Counted from the stretch's first letter, positions 45,733-58,945 are shown. The stretch: 64,000 bases of DNA from Athripsodes cinereus (GCA_947579605.1 OX388307.1:22111237-22175236), one strand, 5' to 3'. Made by a program: numbers and translations. Notes: generated by a model from the sequence alone, not told the origin.

Positions 45733-48700
45733 AACGCCAAAAGACTATCTTTTGAGTAAGGTTAATACTAATTTATGATGTATTTATTAATTTAAGAAAA
45801 AATACGTAAATATACAGAACTAGCAGGAGAAATAAAAAATATTTGGCATTCTAAATCCGTTTATATAATACCTTTAGTCATGTCAGCTACAGGGTGCTAC
45901 GTTTGCACGTAACAAGTAATTATGCTACATCCAACGGAAGAACACACATTTTACTACGACCTTTTTTGGATTCGTACCTAGGTCGCAATAATGTAACATA
46001 AAAGCAAAATTAGAAGAATGAATACAGTTTCAAACTGAACTATAAGAAGCAAAATAATCTCCGTGTTCCTTTCAAAGGGAAAGGCCGGGACCACAGTTCA
46101 TACATTTGTTATTCTATATATATTCTCCAAAGTAGTACTGTTTTATATATATATAGGTGCTCGTTAATTAGTCTAGGGGTCTTTTAAAATAAAGTGTCTA
46201 TACTCGCTGTTTATGTCTAGGGGTTTTCTTACATTAAAAGTGCCTTTTTAATTAGCTTTGGGCGAGAGAGGCCTCTGTGTCATGCTTACCCTTAGTTCCA
46301 CAAGCTGTCTGGTTACCTGGACCTCCTTACTCTGTCACTTCCTTCTGTATACCAGTTGCAACATATTGAATAAACTCTTCTTATTATATATCATGGTAAA
46401 GTTATAGATATATCCATGTAAACAATCAAAATTACATATCAAGTGAAGCAAAGATTAGCAAAAGTACATCATACCTTTCCAAGAAAGAGGATATTATATC
46501 TCTATCGATGGAGCCATTAATTTAGCTCTTAATTGTCTTCATGGTGAGATAATAGGGTCATCCAGCCTTTGGTTGGTCAAGGAATCGAACCTTGGCGACA
46601 TAACTACTCCAAGTATAAACTAGGTTATTGGATGATTATATACAAGGAGGCGAAGAGATGTACTTTAGCATGATTAAAAGTATTGAAGCTACTTGTAGGT
46701 ATATAAAATGGATTTCAACAGAAAGATAAATTATGGTAGGTGATTCTCATTTATTGTGTATATATATATATTAAATATCAAAACAGTTATTCCCAAAGTA
46801 AACTTGTATGGAATAATATTCCGTACAATATGCAAAATTATGAAAGTACTGCAGAATTAGTATTGAGATATTAAAACAAACATTGGTAATTATCGAATAA
46901 ACCAACCTTGGTATTTTATATATAAATCAATACCTGGTTTACCATATAATCTAAAAATAATTAAATTGAACCATTCATTCTTCATTCAATCTCAAGATCT
47001 TAAATTAATACACAAAGGAAAATAATATATAAATAGTTCTATGATAACAAGAACTCAGTTATGGAAAAAATATCATTAGATACAAGATGCAATAGTAATA
47101 TAGTCACTTACAGATGGATAGGCGAGCAGATGTTGAATAACACAAAGCCGAGTATATTACTGATGAAGAAACGAGTGTACTTTGACGGCAGAGACCAGAG
47201 TCGTGAAAGAAACATACTCTAATGTCTCTATGGCAATCGCTGGTCATACCAAAACGTACGGGGGTGTGAGTGGTGCCAGAACCTGGTAGATTCTGTCCTC
47301 AGGACGGTGTGCACTAGTTCTCTAGAGGCGTGAGTATTCTTATACGATCCTACACTGTCCTCAGTTTATAAGGTAGGGGACGTCACTACTTCACTAGTCT
47401 TTCCAAGAATACACAGCAAGTCGTTTAATCACTCTTCTAACAAAGGTCGTGACCGGAAAAGTTAGGAGAGGATTACCAAGTTCTCATGGGAATGAGAGTT
47501 ACGTCGGTGAATCTCTGTGACACAGTACTCTGGCTACCCGAGATAGTGGTACCAGTTGCAGAACTAGGAACGCATTCCATATTTTTAAATAAATTTGTAA
47601 TACTGAGCAAGTAGTAAGAAACGTCTATGTGATTCAAATATGATCAACCTCAATTAAATTGTTCAGGTAAAATGAAGAGGAACACTTCACAATGGTTTAG
47701 CGGTTTGACGGTAACAACAAAAAACCACGCCCTATCGAAATTATACCACAATACTGAAAACTTCCGAATGTTATTATTATACCACCACAAGAATCGTAAT
47801 ATATAACACAAAGGGAATATAAGCTTGCTCCTAACATTATCCCGTCCATTGATTATCAATAATCATCTCTCATTATTATTATACACAGACGATGGCGGCA
47901 AAATTGGTCGCGCACGTAACAACAACAAACAGATTTCTTTTGTACATTACTACACGACACACAGTAAGAACTATTCATGTAACGCCGGAGGATAACACGC
48001 TTGTTCATTACACTATTACGGTGTTCGACATTAATTAACTATGAATAATATTATTATCGTGTCGGAGCCATGTGGCTGCTCGCGGCCAACGCGGAGAGGG
48101 GACTCTCACGTGTTGATTGTTCCGGGGTTGGTATCTAACTGACGCGCCATGCCAATCTTCGGAAGTCGTTAGACAAAAAATCCGTTGGGAAAAAATCACG
48201 TGATCTACTGCTAAGTCGAATTTATTATTGGTGATGGGTGCAACCTTCGTACGCACGAGGATACCCGAGGATTACCGACAAGGTGTAGAGAATACAATAT
48301 TATTATTATCATTATTATCGAGTGACGAAAAAGGACAACTAATAAGTATAGGTACAGTAGCGAATATGAACATATTACGCGTTGAATATTTTAATGCGTA
48401 GCAAGGGGTAACTCCGAAATCTTTAATAAATAATTTACAAAAATTAGATTTACCGGTTAATTTGTATATTAAAATTCAAAAATCTATTATAATAAACACT
48501 TGTAATATTATAAAAAAGTTTTTGAACACAGATATTTCAGGCACAATGCTGGTATTTTGATCCCGCGTTTTGAGCCTAATCCTTTGATATTTTATTTTTA
48601 TTTCATAGAGACACTCACAGAAAACTGACAACACAATACATAAATTACAAACATACAATAAGATCTGGCCAGTTCCCCAATTAAGAGCGTCTACAGCATG

Positions 48701-49647
48701 CACAATCAGAGAATTCAATTAAATTAAATTAAATTAAAGTGTATCTCAATATCTGCGGTGACAAGGCAAAGGGGCACAAGTCAGCCCCGCAGCACCGAGC
48801 CACCCCCCCCCCCACAGAAATGCAGGCATACATCACACCCCACAAAGTAATGGGATCAAGGGCAGCCCATGATACTAGGCAACCCCGGATGCCAACACCT
48901 GCGAAGCGCGACATACACCCACATATATCCTGTATATCTGGATAGGTGAATTTTTCCCGGCATTAGACTGTTAAGTTTTTGTGTGACCATGACTGATCAT
49001 ATGGAGACTTATCTGGTTGTATAATGCTGAGAAGTGTGGATGGCAATTCTGCCGCCGCGTTAAAAAAAATGAACTTACTCAAACGAGGTGTTTAATGAAT
49101 AAATGCCCATTACATAGTAGAGATACTTACCTATGTACATTGTGTCTTAAATATTATTAAACCTTTTCTACTATAGTGTAATGATATTAAGTCCCATTAT
49201 ACCACGTCTCATTACAACAGAATTGTGTAAGTATGTAGATGAGCTCTACTAAAGCAATAAGTAGGTAACCTCAGGAGACCTGTGAAGTCGATTGCTTATG
49301 AAATTGTACGAGTGATACATGTATATGAACTCACTTAGGGAGGTAAAGTTAATAATACGAAAAATGAGGAACATTTTACGTAAATAATTAGGTATGAGTT
49401 TAATAATCATAGACAATAAAGTTTCTAAGCTGGGTAATATACGTGCTCAATCAACACAAAACTGTTCGGGTTTTCTGTATGAAAAAGGCTTACTTTATTC
49501 CTATTTCCAATACGAACGATCAAGTATCATGAACGACGTAAAAAAAAAAACGATGAATGAAAAATTAATTATTTTTGGCATTTATAATATTATTTAAAAC
49601 ATCAAACTCTGCCTCTATGATGCAAGAAGAGTAAGGGGAAAAACTAT
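45733..49647. other. Mixed DNA, somewhat less AT-rich 47.1-48.3 kb
   Basis: No gene recognised. At 47892 a 49-codon plus-strand ORF begins ATGGCGGCAAAATTGG and at 48035-48256 there is a 73-codon minus ORF. Both lie in a locally GC-richer patch but lack motifs. (AAATT)n occurs at 48716-48737. A 13-base C run lies near 48806 inside a GC-rich stretch (48770-48950) open on both strands. A possible LTR-like end (AATAAACTCTTCTTATTATA then TATCA near 46370) has no partner copy. Confidence 0.4.
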
Positions 49648-49994
49648 GAAAATCAGCAGGGTAACTCTTGACAAAATCTAAACACGATCTTAATCTAGTC
49701 TTGATCTTGATCATACGACGCACGAAGGGACTATGGTCAAAAACATCGCCCTACCGCTACCCCGCGATGAGTAGCGTGTAGGTATTTTTGGCCGATAGTC
49801 ACTTCGTGCGTCGTATGATCAAGATCAAGACTAGAGTTCGTCGGTAGCCTGGAGGTAGAGTCTCGGCCTTCAGAACAGGGGGTCGGTGGTTCGATCCCAG
49901 GTGCCGGCAAGCTCCCCTTTCACGGCACAAGCTTTAAGCTTAGTGTGAAAGGTGTATAAGGTTGTATTTGGGTTTATAACAAAACCCAGATATA

Positions 49995-50049
<55 letters not shown>

Positions 50050-50094
50050 TTAAGATCGTATTTAGATTGTGTCAAGAGTAGCCCTGCTGGTTTT
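49648..50094. mobile_element. Fold-back element split by a SINE
   Basis: The left arm (49648-49737) runs AAAATCAGCAGGG, AACTCTTGACAAAATCTAAA, CGATCTTAATCTAGTCTTGA and TCATACGACGCACGAAG. The right arm repeats this in inverse order, from CTTCGTGCGTCGTATGATCA near 49802 to CCCTGCTGGTTTT near 50094. The right arm is interrupted between GACTAGA and GATTAAGATC by SINE A. Without the SINE the element is about 235 bp with a GC-rich centre of about 60 bp. Arms differ at only a few positions. Confidence 0.9.
49836..50047 (+). mobile_element. tRNA-derived SINE family A, copy 2
   Basis: Full length with A box from 49845 (TAGCCTGGAGG), B box GGTTCGATCC at 49888-49897, body as in copy 1, hairpin TTTGGGTTTATAACAAAACC and an uninterrupted poly-A tail of 46 nt (50002-50047). 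Long pure A tails shorten quickly, so this insertion is young. Target duplication is short or absent (AGA or GA), judged against the other arm of the host fold-back element. The minus ORF with a poly-Phe run is a translation of the tail. Confidence 0.93.
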
Positions 50095-50263
50095 ATTACA
50101 ATCAGATTTCGCTTTAAAAGGTTTTGTACATTTTTAAAAGTATTTTTGAGCAAATTATAAGCTAAAATTATTCCAGTCATATAAAATGTATTTTGATATT
50201 ATAATTTATGAACACTTATATATGTTATAATTATATGAGTAGTTGTCGAATAATAATAAGAAG

Positions 50264-50371
50264 AGGGACATGAACTGTGGCTCATACGTAGAGCTGAAAA
50301 GACTGGCTGAGAATAGAGACGAATGGAGAAGAAAAACCAAACTCGTTGCAGACCAATCCAATGGATTGTAA
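50264..50371 (+). pseudogene. LINE reverse-transcriptase C-terminus
   Basis: Reads RDMNCGSYVELKRLAENRDE then WRRKTKLVADQSNGL and stop. The L..LA.DR..WR pattern is the end of LINE polyproteins. The terminal 39 bp recur at 23947-23985, so the 3' end sequence is dispersed. Confidence 0.75.
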
Positions 50372-52972
50372 CTCATTATATATAGGTATGTCGAATAATT
50401 ATTAAAGCATTATACAAGATACAACAAAATTCGCAGAAGTTGGATTGTAGGCAAGAGTATTAAAGTTTTTGGCAGGTAGTTTACTTGTTTTTATATATAT
50501 AAGTAGGTACCTACCTGTTTTGTATGAAACAAACAATAAAGTAGTCCTTTGCCTATTACAAAGTGTCATGATACCTTCGGGTATATTGGTAAAGTTTTAC
50601 GTTATGTCAACTTGGAAACGTGCGTAAGATATTTGATTTTAAAGCTTTCTTCTCTAAAAACACGGCCTTCCTTTTGTCGTGAATCGGCAATCTCCGTTGT
50701 TGCACTCGTTAAGAATGTTGCCAGGTTGGAATGATCTATTGACGAACACTAATTTTAAAAGTAATTTAAGTTACATTTCATTACATTTAACTGATTTTAT
50801 TGTAGTTAAATATTATATTTATGTATATGTGGTGTATATACTGAGAGCTAGCCCGTCGCTTTCAGTATTTTTATCACATATTTATTTAAAATTATCATGT
50901 TTCAAAGAATGATGTTATTATTTCGAGTTTTTAATATTATTTTTATTTGTGTTAAATTTTATCATAATATCACAATTTATTGTTGTTATAGATCGTTTAT
51001 GTGCCTAATTATATTTTTGTAGCGTTTATACTGCATAGTATGTATTCCCATGAATGCTTATACACTTGTATAATATGTTTGTATGAAGTTTAATATTAAA
51101 TGCGTCAATATTTTCAATGTTTTATTAATTAATTAAGGTTTTATTTTTTCTTTATACCTATATACTGATTGATTATTGTAAAAATATGTTCAAGCCTTAC
51201 TGGTGTCAAAAGCATTAAAACCGTTGATGATAGAAATAAAGAAGTATTTGTTCCACGCAACGAAGATTTTTACATATCCATAAAAAAATACGGGCGTATC
51301 TTTATTCATTATTTTTCCTCGAGATTCCTGTTAAAGAATAAAATTGAACTCATATTCTTTTTTAATGTTTTCGATAGCTTGTTAAAGGCAGGAATTCGTA
51401 ATAAATCACGTTGAAGACATTTGATATCTGAATTTCAGCAATGAGATTTGCCACCTTTTCTGGATGTTTTATTACATTTTTGGCACGATAAAGATGACTT
51501 ATATGCTCGAGATAAAAAGCCGTTCAGAAATTATACATATGTATGTCTTGATGGTAAAGAAGGTAGTATAAATTATTAATTAAGAGAAAATAATTCTAAC
51601 TCTATCATAAACTTTGTATTGTTATTAAGAGCATATGTTATTATTTTAAATTATAATGTTTGGGATAAATTAATTTTCTTTATAATTATTTCTAAAAGGG
51701 TATATACGAGAAACGAAACGAAAGCAATCTGGCAACTTCAACATAGAGAGCCTTTTACAGTCTACGCGTTGAATGGTTTGAGTATCAGACGGGCGTAGAA
51801 CGGCCAACGTAGCGCTTGCGTAGTCGCTTATGTCCCTAGTACGTAAAATATACGTATTGTAGAGACGACGTAACTACGAAAAGTGATTGTTAAATTATTG
51901 GAATAAAAACATACAAAACTTTTGTTGCTCGTGACGAAGGCAAAGTTTCTGACAATTATAATTATTGTTATGAACGCAAAAGTTTTCCAATTGAATCTCA
52001 AGATGATTAACCGATGACAATTTAAAAGTTAATGTTTTGACTATTTTTTAATTACTTAATTATGTTTAATGTCATATTTATTGTAGTGAAATATACTCAT
52101 TTAGAGGATTTATTTAATAATAAAATATACAATTTTTAATGAATAATAATGGACGTTTGACAGACAAAACCTTTAGACGTGTGATGTATTAAGTACTAGA
52201 ATATTTTAATTTGATGTGATTTATTTATTTATTCTACAACTTTTGTATATTGTTCCCGTGTTTCTGAGAGGGGTGAAGAGTTAACAGGTATGATTAATGT
52301 TTTAAATTTTTATTTTATAATGTTTAATGCTTTATAGAGTAAGTCTTCAATCACAGTCCATAAGATTTTAGATTACGTACAAAAATCTATTTAATTTATT
52401 ATGTATTATCTAATAAAATGAATAATTGTTATTACTGTAAAATGTTGATATTGATTGTGAAATAGATTATTACAAGGTTAAAGCCGATACAATCAATCAA
52501 ATTTATTTTGTGTCTAAAATATAGCAAAATACTGATGAATTAATTAAATTTAGATAATAATTGCGTTAATGTTGTTAAAATTGATTTTAATATAAATTTA
52601 AGAATATCAAACATTTTAAAAATCGTGTGTATTATTATTTAATTAATGAATATTAAATTATTGCCGAGCATTTTTATGTTAGTATTTAATTGATTAATTA
52701 CAGATAAAATTGAGTGTATTTTTATTTTATATGCGTTCGTAATTTTATACTTCCGATAAATTATTTTTCCTCAAGTGAAATATTACATAATTATCTAGGT
52801 CTTAATCACTCGCAACCGAGTGGATGGCCATTTCTCAAGTCTCTCGATAACGGGTGGATAGCAAAAAAAATATGAACATTTAGTTAGGTTCAGCCTACAA
52901 TTATTCCAATATTTCGTCAAATTTCATAGTTTTTACATTTTTTATGCAATATTTTAATTAATTAAAAATGTA
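50372..52972. other. AT-rich DNA with a degenerate family C copy
   Basis: About 51418-51560 has AATTTCAGCAATGAGATTTG, CCACCTTTTCTGGATG and GGCACGATAAAGATGACTTA, a worn family C copy. About 51700-51900 is less AT-rich (CTACGCGTTGAATGG, GACGGGCGTAGAACGGCC), with several ACGTA or TACG motifs. Its nature is unknown. No gene seen. Confidence 0.45.
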
Positions 52973-53215
52973 ACCCGTGGAGCACCCGGTAAAGAATTGA
53001 TCTCCCATTCTTCTCCGTAAGTTTTTGAGTGTCCTGTAAAAGGCAGGTGTTCGAAAAAATTAAGACATTTTACATCTTAAATTCTGCGATGAGGTTTGCC
53101 ACCTATACTGAATGTCTTGATTTTATATTGGCACGAAGAGGACAGCTTGCATGTTTCTTACATGCGGCTGGTCTGCTGGCTACCCCACTTGTGGGATATG
53201 CCGTGATGGTGTTAA
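52973..53215 (+). mobile_element. Family C repeat, full-length copy
   Basis: Nearly the same as 37706-37957: head CCCGTGGAGCACCCGGTAAA, GTGTCCTGTAAAAGGCAGGT, body ATTCTGCGATGAGGTTTGCC and end GGCTACCCCACTTGTGGGAT with GCCGTGATGGTG. The trinucleotide tail is short here. Confidence 0.8.
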
Positions 53216-53330
53216 AAATGAGTTTAGTGAAATAAGTAAATAAATAATACACTCATCCCAATCAAATGAAAAATAATTTATTATTTTTATATATCCTCAG
53301 TGTTTCAATTGTGTCGACACTTACCTATGG

Positions 53331-53669
53331 TTGTTTGTTTTTAATTATAATAAGTATCTATTAATTAATTTACAAAATGTTTTGATGAATGCGCTGTTTT
53401 GGAAAAACCATTGCAAGAGCTCAATTAAAATAATAAAAGTTTCCGAACAAAAAACTTGCTTTGAATACTTCCACATTCTTCAGAGCTTGCAAATCATGAA
53501 AAATTTCGTTCTAAAACAACGCTCCAGTCAAGCAGAAGGCGCGGTGTTCTTAGTTCAGTCAAAGTACCTCTATGCAGGCACCACAAGTCAATTAAAAGCG
53601 TCATTATCAGCAGACCTGAGTAACTTTTGCCTTCCCGTTGACTCTGCGATGATTAAATACGATAGTTAA
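53331..53669 (+). CDS. Unrecognised 112-codon ORF
   Basis: The longest plus-strand ORF outside repeats. The N-terminal third is AT-driven (Asn/Leu/Ile/Lys). The last 70 codons are more balanced (NFVLKQRSSQAEGAVFLVQS, LKASLSADLSNFCLPVDSAM). No family, signal peptide or partner exon recognised. It may be chance or an exon fragment. Confidence 0.2.
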   Translation: MFVFNYNKYLLINLQNVLMNALFWKNHCKSSIKIIKVSEQKTCFEYFHILQSLQIMKNFVLKQRSSQAEGAVFLVQSKYLYAGTTSQLKASLSADLSNFCLPVDSAMIKYDS

Positions 53670-53962
53670 AAGAATTCAGTCATTCAAGTCATTAAGGTGC
53701 GTTTAACTTCATGAAAGAAAATCTAAGATGCAAAGTACCTACCTACCTGATAAAAAAAACACATTCCTCAAAAACTTAAAATATTTGAAATTAAGATGTT
53801 ATTGACCGAAGGAACCACAAATCACTCGGATCGGGTGGATTGCCGTAATCGATTAATTAATTGACCGGAGGTACTTGTCAGAAGTCCATTTCAAGGTGAA
53901 TAAAAAAATACTATTTAACTTTCTAAATACTATTAACATTTTATATTTCTATTCTTCTTCTA

Positions 53963-54090
53963 AGCCATCACAGCATCGCCCACAATATTCTTGTGCTGTG
54001 AAATCAGAGTAGATGGGTAGTGGTAGAATCAAAGATATTCAATGTCTGCCTTTTACAGACCACTCGAAAACTTAAAAGTATTTTTATTTC
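53963..54090 (-). mobile_element. Family C repeat, degenerate
   Basis: CCATCACAGCATCGCCCACA at the left and TCTGCCTTTTACAGACCACT then CGAAAACTTA at the right are the inverse of the family C end and head, with the middle partly deleted. Confidence 0.55.
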
Positions 54091-54839
54091 GAAGATTCCA
54101 GTAAATAACATATACATACATAGCAAAATGTGAACATAGGTACACGTTAATTGAAAAAAAACACAATATGTAGTTAACTTCCAAATGACTTTATTAACTT
54201 CGCGTACTAGTATTAGGTACACGTGCCTATTACAGTATTAGGCATATTATTGTAATGATATGTTAATGATGAGATCTGTATTAAGTAGGTATGTACATGG
54301 TACATACATACCAGTAGGGTGCCATGCCGGGGAGGTGGAGGGTGTATGCTTACAATGGGATGAGGTTTATTCCCTTGTCGAGTGTAATATTACCATTTGG
54401 TGTGTTTGTTAACATCAAACATCCCGTTTTATATCCGCATCAATCTTATTCACTTTTACCGGTTGGCATGATATAAATTAACATTAGTTTGTAATAAACT
54501 TGGATCTAGTATAGTACCTACACACTAGGAGCTGTTACGGCGGATGACAAATGACTTACGGGCGTAAGCGTCTAATATTTTGGAATCAAATTGGTATTTT
54601 ATTATTATTATCCCTCTATGTATGGTACTTGCATACGTTTATAAAGTACGAATGTCTCTTAATGTAACTGCGCCAGAACAGACAAAAGTCTAGTGAGACA
54701 TTAAATTCCACTTCTTACTGTTGTTTTTAGAACACAAGTTATGTTTTGTTCTATTGATGTTTTTGATACTGTTGGAAATAAGTAAATAAATAAATTATAA
54801 CGGTACAAGCTTATCATATAAGCTAGTTTCAGGCAATCA

Positions 54840-54945
54840 ATGTGTCTCTCATCCTTTTCTTTAGAGTGTATCCCGTAAAAGGCAGGCATTCGTAAAACAT
54901 CATAAATAAGACATTCAATATCTTCAGTTCAGCGTCAAGGTACAC
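54840..54945 (+). mobile_element. Family C repeat, head fragment
   Basis: CCCGTAAAAGGCAGGCATTC, AATAAGACATTCAATATCTT and CAGTTCAGCGTCAAGG correspond to the end of the head and the start of the body. Confidence 0.5.
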
Positions 54946-54999
54946 GCACTACCTAATTTTAACGTCTTAATATTAATTTTATGACCTTAACTTACTGAA

Positions 55000-55205
55000 T
55001 TACTTCCGATTGCCGAACAGCCCTTGCAGGACCTTTGCCTCCGAAACAATAGATCTCCAAGCCTTTCTATCTTGAGCAATGGACTGCCAGTCGTCTTTAG
55101 CATTTAGCTCCTCTAGATCTCGGTTGATATTATCTAACAATCTTTGTCTTGGTCTGCCTAACGGTCTTCTGCCCTTGGGTATTCCCTGCAGAATGAATTT
55201 ATGAC
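55000..55205 (-). pseudogene. LINE reverse-transcriptase C-terminus
   Basis: The minus strand reads QGIPKGRRPLGRPRQRLLDN, INRDLEELNAKDDWQSIAQD then RKAWRSIVSEAKVLQGLF and a stop (TTA at 55000-55002 on the plus strand). G.R..GRP..R..D.I..D......W...A.DR..WR is the classic LINE terminus. The frame is open throughout, so the fragment is fairly young. Confidence 0.85.
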
Positions 55206-58200
55206 CTAAAGCTTGGTTTTAATTGGCGTGATTTTTATGCTTATTCCATACGCGTGGGATACGCCATGATAGTAAAGGCAGAGAAAGATTACGTTGTAAA
55301 TTATATTAATAAACCAAACATTAGCAGACGATCGGAACCCCAATGGTAGATTATAAGACATTCAATTGAGAGATCCCAGTTTCGAATCCATTCGTTGCCA
55401 GATCAAGACATGAAATGGACAACTAAATAGCTTAATTGAATAATTTTGTCCTTAAAATTATAATTTATCATTTCTTTTAAGAGTGTAAGTTGATTGTATT
55501 TGTGTTACATTTAAGATAAACTATATCATTAAGGAATATATTGTTTCCTTGAAGATATTTTTAATTACTGCATTAGTTTCCAACACACGTCTAAGTCTAA
55601 CAATGGTTTCCCAAATAACACTACACACCCCTCACACCTATGTAAATGTACATACACACACTCTTATCAAGCGGCAGCTTGCATCTTCCTTAGAAAACTT
55701 TCTCAACTCCAGTTTAAGATTTAAGTCTACGTTAATGAGCAAGCTTCTGCTACTAGTTAGCCTGTTGGGGAACTTCTGTACTGAATAACAATAAACACTT
55801 TACTCACAACTTAATTCAACCGACGAAAGGATTTACTTGCATATGAAGCTTTTTATGTTTACATCATATAAACTTGGATATATCAACAACTTTTTTTGAT
55901 GATGATAACTTTTTGTATATAAATGTACCTATATTATCGTAATTTTGTGTTTATGTGTGATACCAACATCTTATTATATGACTTTTAAGTCATCTTTCTA
56001 TCTACACCATCACGTTATTTCCCACAACGTGAGATAGTCAGTTGACTAACAACAAAAGAAATGTTAGTTTTTACGTCATGCATGTTGTCCCTTATGTGTC
56101 AATAAATTAAAGACCCTCAGGGGACGTGCCTTCTTCTGTTATCTTTTACATGATGTATAATAAACACCTGCCTTTTGAAGGACATTAAAAAACTTACATA
56201 AGAAATATATTTCAATTGGCGATCCGTATTTATATAATGATTATTGTAATCATATGGGTTAAATCAATCGGAAAAAGTAAAAAACGTACTGAGAAGACAC
56301 CAAAAGTTATCACGTAGGCTAGTTCAGAGCCAATTCATAAGCTTTGTGATGCCTTCTTCACTTCTATAGACTGGAATTTACGCAGCGTCAAATTGTGTAA
56401 AAATGCTTCTATATTTGAGATATTCGATCTTTACGTTGTGTCTAAGCTCAGTGAATTAAAAGAAATGTAAATACGTCTGAATATTACAAAAATAGTTCAT
56501 TTAAGTGAATCCCGTTATTGCAGACGGGATTTCTGTATTACATCTCTATGTTAATATAATAAATGGTTATAAATGACTTTACATTATTATTAAGCGTTTT
56601 GGTTGAATAATAAGTACAATTTCATCTTACTCTTTCCGTACTTATGTATTTGAGTATGTTGTAGACTACATCTCAACAATCGTTATTCTCTGATAATATA
56701 TCACATTGAAATGTTTTATGGACTTGTCGGTTAGTGTTTTAAAATTAAGTTTTTTCTCAATTTTAATGTACAGCTTTCATCTGTTATTTCGGAAGTTGTT
56801 CTCATTGGGTATGACTTTGTCTTTTTGGTGGTCTTCCTCATGAACACAAGTCGACTGACTTGTGTCCTGACTTGACTAATTATCTCCATTGCATCGGTAT
56901 GGACGATTTTGCAATCAACCCAATGTAAATTTATGCAAATTTTACACATCATGCAACTGTCAAATAAGGCTTAGAAAAGACAACGTCACCTTGTTAATTG
57001 TTCCCCAAGCTGTACTTGAACCCGCTCCATCGTTTTCACGAGGTGTGTTTTGACTTATTAAGCTACTGGGAGACATACTGGTGACTCCGATATTATCTCT
57101 TGCAAACTCCAATGTTAGTATTAAGTAGGTATTGTTCTGGTACACCTAGTTTGCTTACCATATGCTAGATAATTTCATATAATAATATCTTCACAATCAG
57201 CCCTCTGCTCTACGTGATCTCTCCAGAATCGTCTTTTTTTCCTACTTTATCTTACGATTGTTATCTGTGTTGCATATTTTTCTATTCTCATTATTTTTAA
57301 TTCTGTTTCTGGAAATTGTGGCAGAGATAGCCCGTAAGATATATTTATAGTATCTGTATCAATTTTGACTGCTCACTAAAAGCGAATCTCGTGTTTTATT
57401 TGGTTACCGTAAAAAAAATGTTATGGCATATTAAAATCTTGTTCAAAATATTGATATATTCAGAAAAGGTGGCATAAAGGGTTAAATATCTAATTGATTA
57501 TCACCCCAACAGTAGAGAATGTTTCAGAGATTCAGTATTAACAATATCCTGAAATTATTATTATTGCCAACATGTTGACGCGACACATCGTACATGTATT
57601 ATGTTACTTATCACATCCCGCGTTAGATTTCGCGTCTCTGACAACGTAGCACCGAGACATACAACACAATACACTAAGTACTAAATAGGTGTAATAAATT
57701 TCAATAAGCCTGACGTTGTGTTATTATATAAGGCAAAACGCAAGCCTTGCACCATGTCCAAATATACATCATCAAAATAGCATCATCATTGGGTACCTAC
57801 TCCACTGTACATTATGAAATTGATACGAGAATATTATTCATAGGTAGGTACATATATTGTGACAACGACATCAGAGCGCTAGGAATGTCGTGGGAGAGGT
57901 TGTTCAATTGGTAAAGTAACACTTTTAATATACCCTCGTGGACCTAATAAACGTCTAAATAATAGGTATATAATTTGATTTAGTTTTTAATCTCACGAAC
58001 AAATCAACACTAAAATCTTCACAAGTGTATTGTGTCAATTGGAATTAATGGTTAATGTTTCTCATATAATTTTATTGCTGTGAGTATTATTAAAACATCT
58101 GTTACAGATTTCCAATAATATTATTAACCGCACAAATTCAATACATAATCGAATGAAACGATCTAACCTTTTGCCATTATTAGCGTACAGTATTAACGTA

Positions 58201-58403
58201 TCAATTAGAGAACAATTACTATTAATAAGATATAAAAGCCACACACATACATATACATAATATGAACACTGTATTATCTTCTGATTGTAACTATACAGAG
58301 TTTTGTTATTGCTCTAATTATATTATTATCTAATTGTTTGAGAAATACAATATGGTTTCATGGCAAACAAAACAAAACAATCTATGAACATACATAACAT
58401 ACA
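55206..58403. other. AT-rich DNA with scattered repeat fragments
   Basis: About 56005-56190 holds a worn inverted family C copy (CACCATCACGTTATTTCCCA; ACACCTGCCTTTTGAAGGAC). About 57865-57905 has the ACGACATCAGAGCGCTAGGA fragment related to 12640. ORFs of 60-80 codons show no motifs. No gene seen. Confidence 0.45.
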
Positions 58404-58631
58404 TAGAAAATTCACACAGATCGAACTAGTCCCAAATTAAAATTTATCTTGTATTATGGGTACTAACGCGACGATACACACATATACAATGCACTAAACA
58501 CATAAATACATGTAACACTCAGACCCAGGAAAATTTATAAAGGTCATTCTTCACTTTGCTCTGGCCGCGAATCGAACCCGGGACCTCGTGACTCAAAGGC
58601 AAAAGCGTTACATCCCGCCACACCGGCCGAC
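58404..58631 (-). mobile_element. tRNA-derived SINE family B, full length
   Basis: On the minus strand the head begins GTCGGCCGGTGTGGCGGGAT and has a B box GGTTCGATTC (inverse of 58569-58578) and an A-box-like TGGCGGGATGTAA about 40 bp upstream. Then AAAGTGAAGAATGACC, CCTGGGTCTGAGTGTTACAT and ATCGTCGCGTTAGTACCC, ending GTGTGAATTTTCTATG with a TATG-type tail. Its 3' part recurs at 23769-23929. It is not a working tRNA gene, since the acceptor arm is not closed. Confidence 0.85.
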
Positions 58632-58849
58632 ATGTATCATGAATTTGTGTAAAATATACCAACGTATACGTACATACGTATTATATACGCCATCTATTTT
58701 CAACGTTTATATCAAAAGTAGACAAGATTTCTTTCAAGTGACTTTGAAAAGCATTCTGACAATTTATTTATTTACTTTTTAATATCAAAAAGATTCTGAA
58801 TATAATGAGTATCGATGAAATCAGAGTGTAAAATAAACACATCATTCTT

Positions 58850-58945
58850 AAAACATCACGTATGAGACGTCTTATTTCTTATTGGCATGAAGAAGATAAC
58901 ATCACATTTTAGTCCGCAGGCTACTCTACTTGTGGTCATATAGGT
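58850..58945 (+). mobile_element. Family C repeat, degenerate
   Basis: TCTTATTGGCATGAAGAA, CCGCAGGCTACTCTACTTGT and GGTCATATAGG recall the body and end of family C. Confidence 0.45.

Noticed and set aside
46140..46410. Possible LTR or solo LTR (AATAAA close to a TATATCA end)
   Set aside because: No second copy, no clear TG start and no target duplication could be found.
47892..48040. First exon starting ATGGCGGCAAAATTGG in a GC-richer patch
   Set aside because: Only 49 codons, no recognisable motif, no splice context that could be defended. Left as a note in the region description.
48739..48945. 68-codon plus and 61-codon minus ORFs in a GC-rich patch
   Set aside because: Both strands are open over the same low-complexity C-rich DNA; no family motif.
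49974..50180. ORF with a long poly-Phe run
   Set aside because: It translates the inverted poly-A tail of SINE A.
58545..58631. Genuine tRNA gene on the minus strand
   Set aside because: It is the head of SINE B. A conserved non-tRNA body follows and recurs at 23769.
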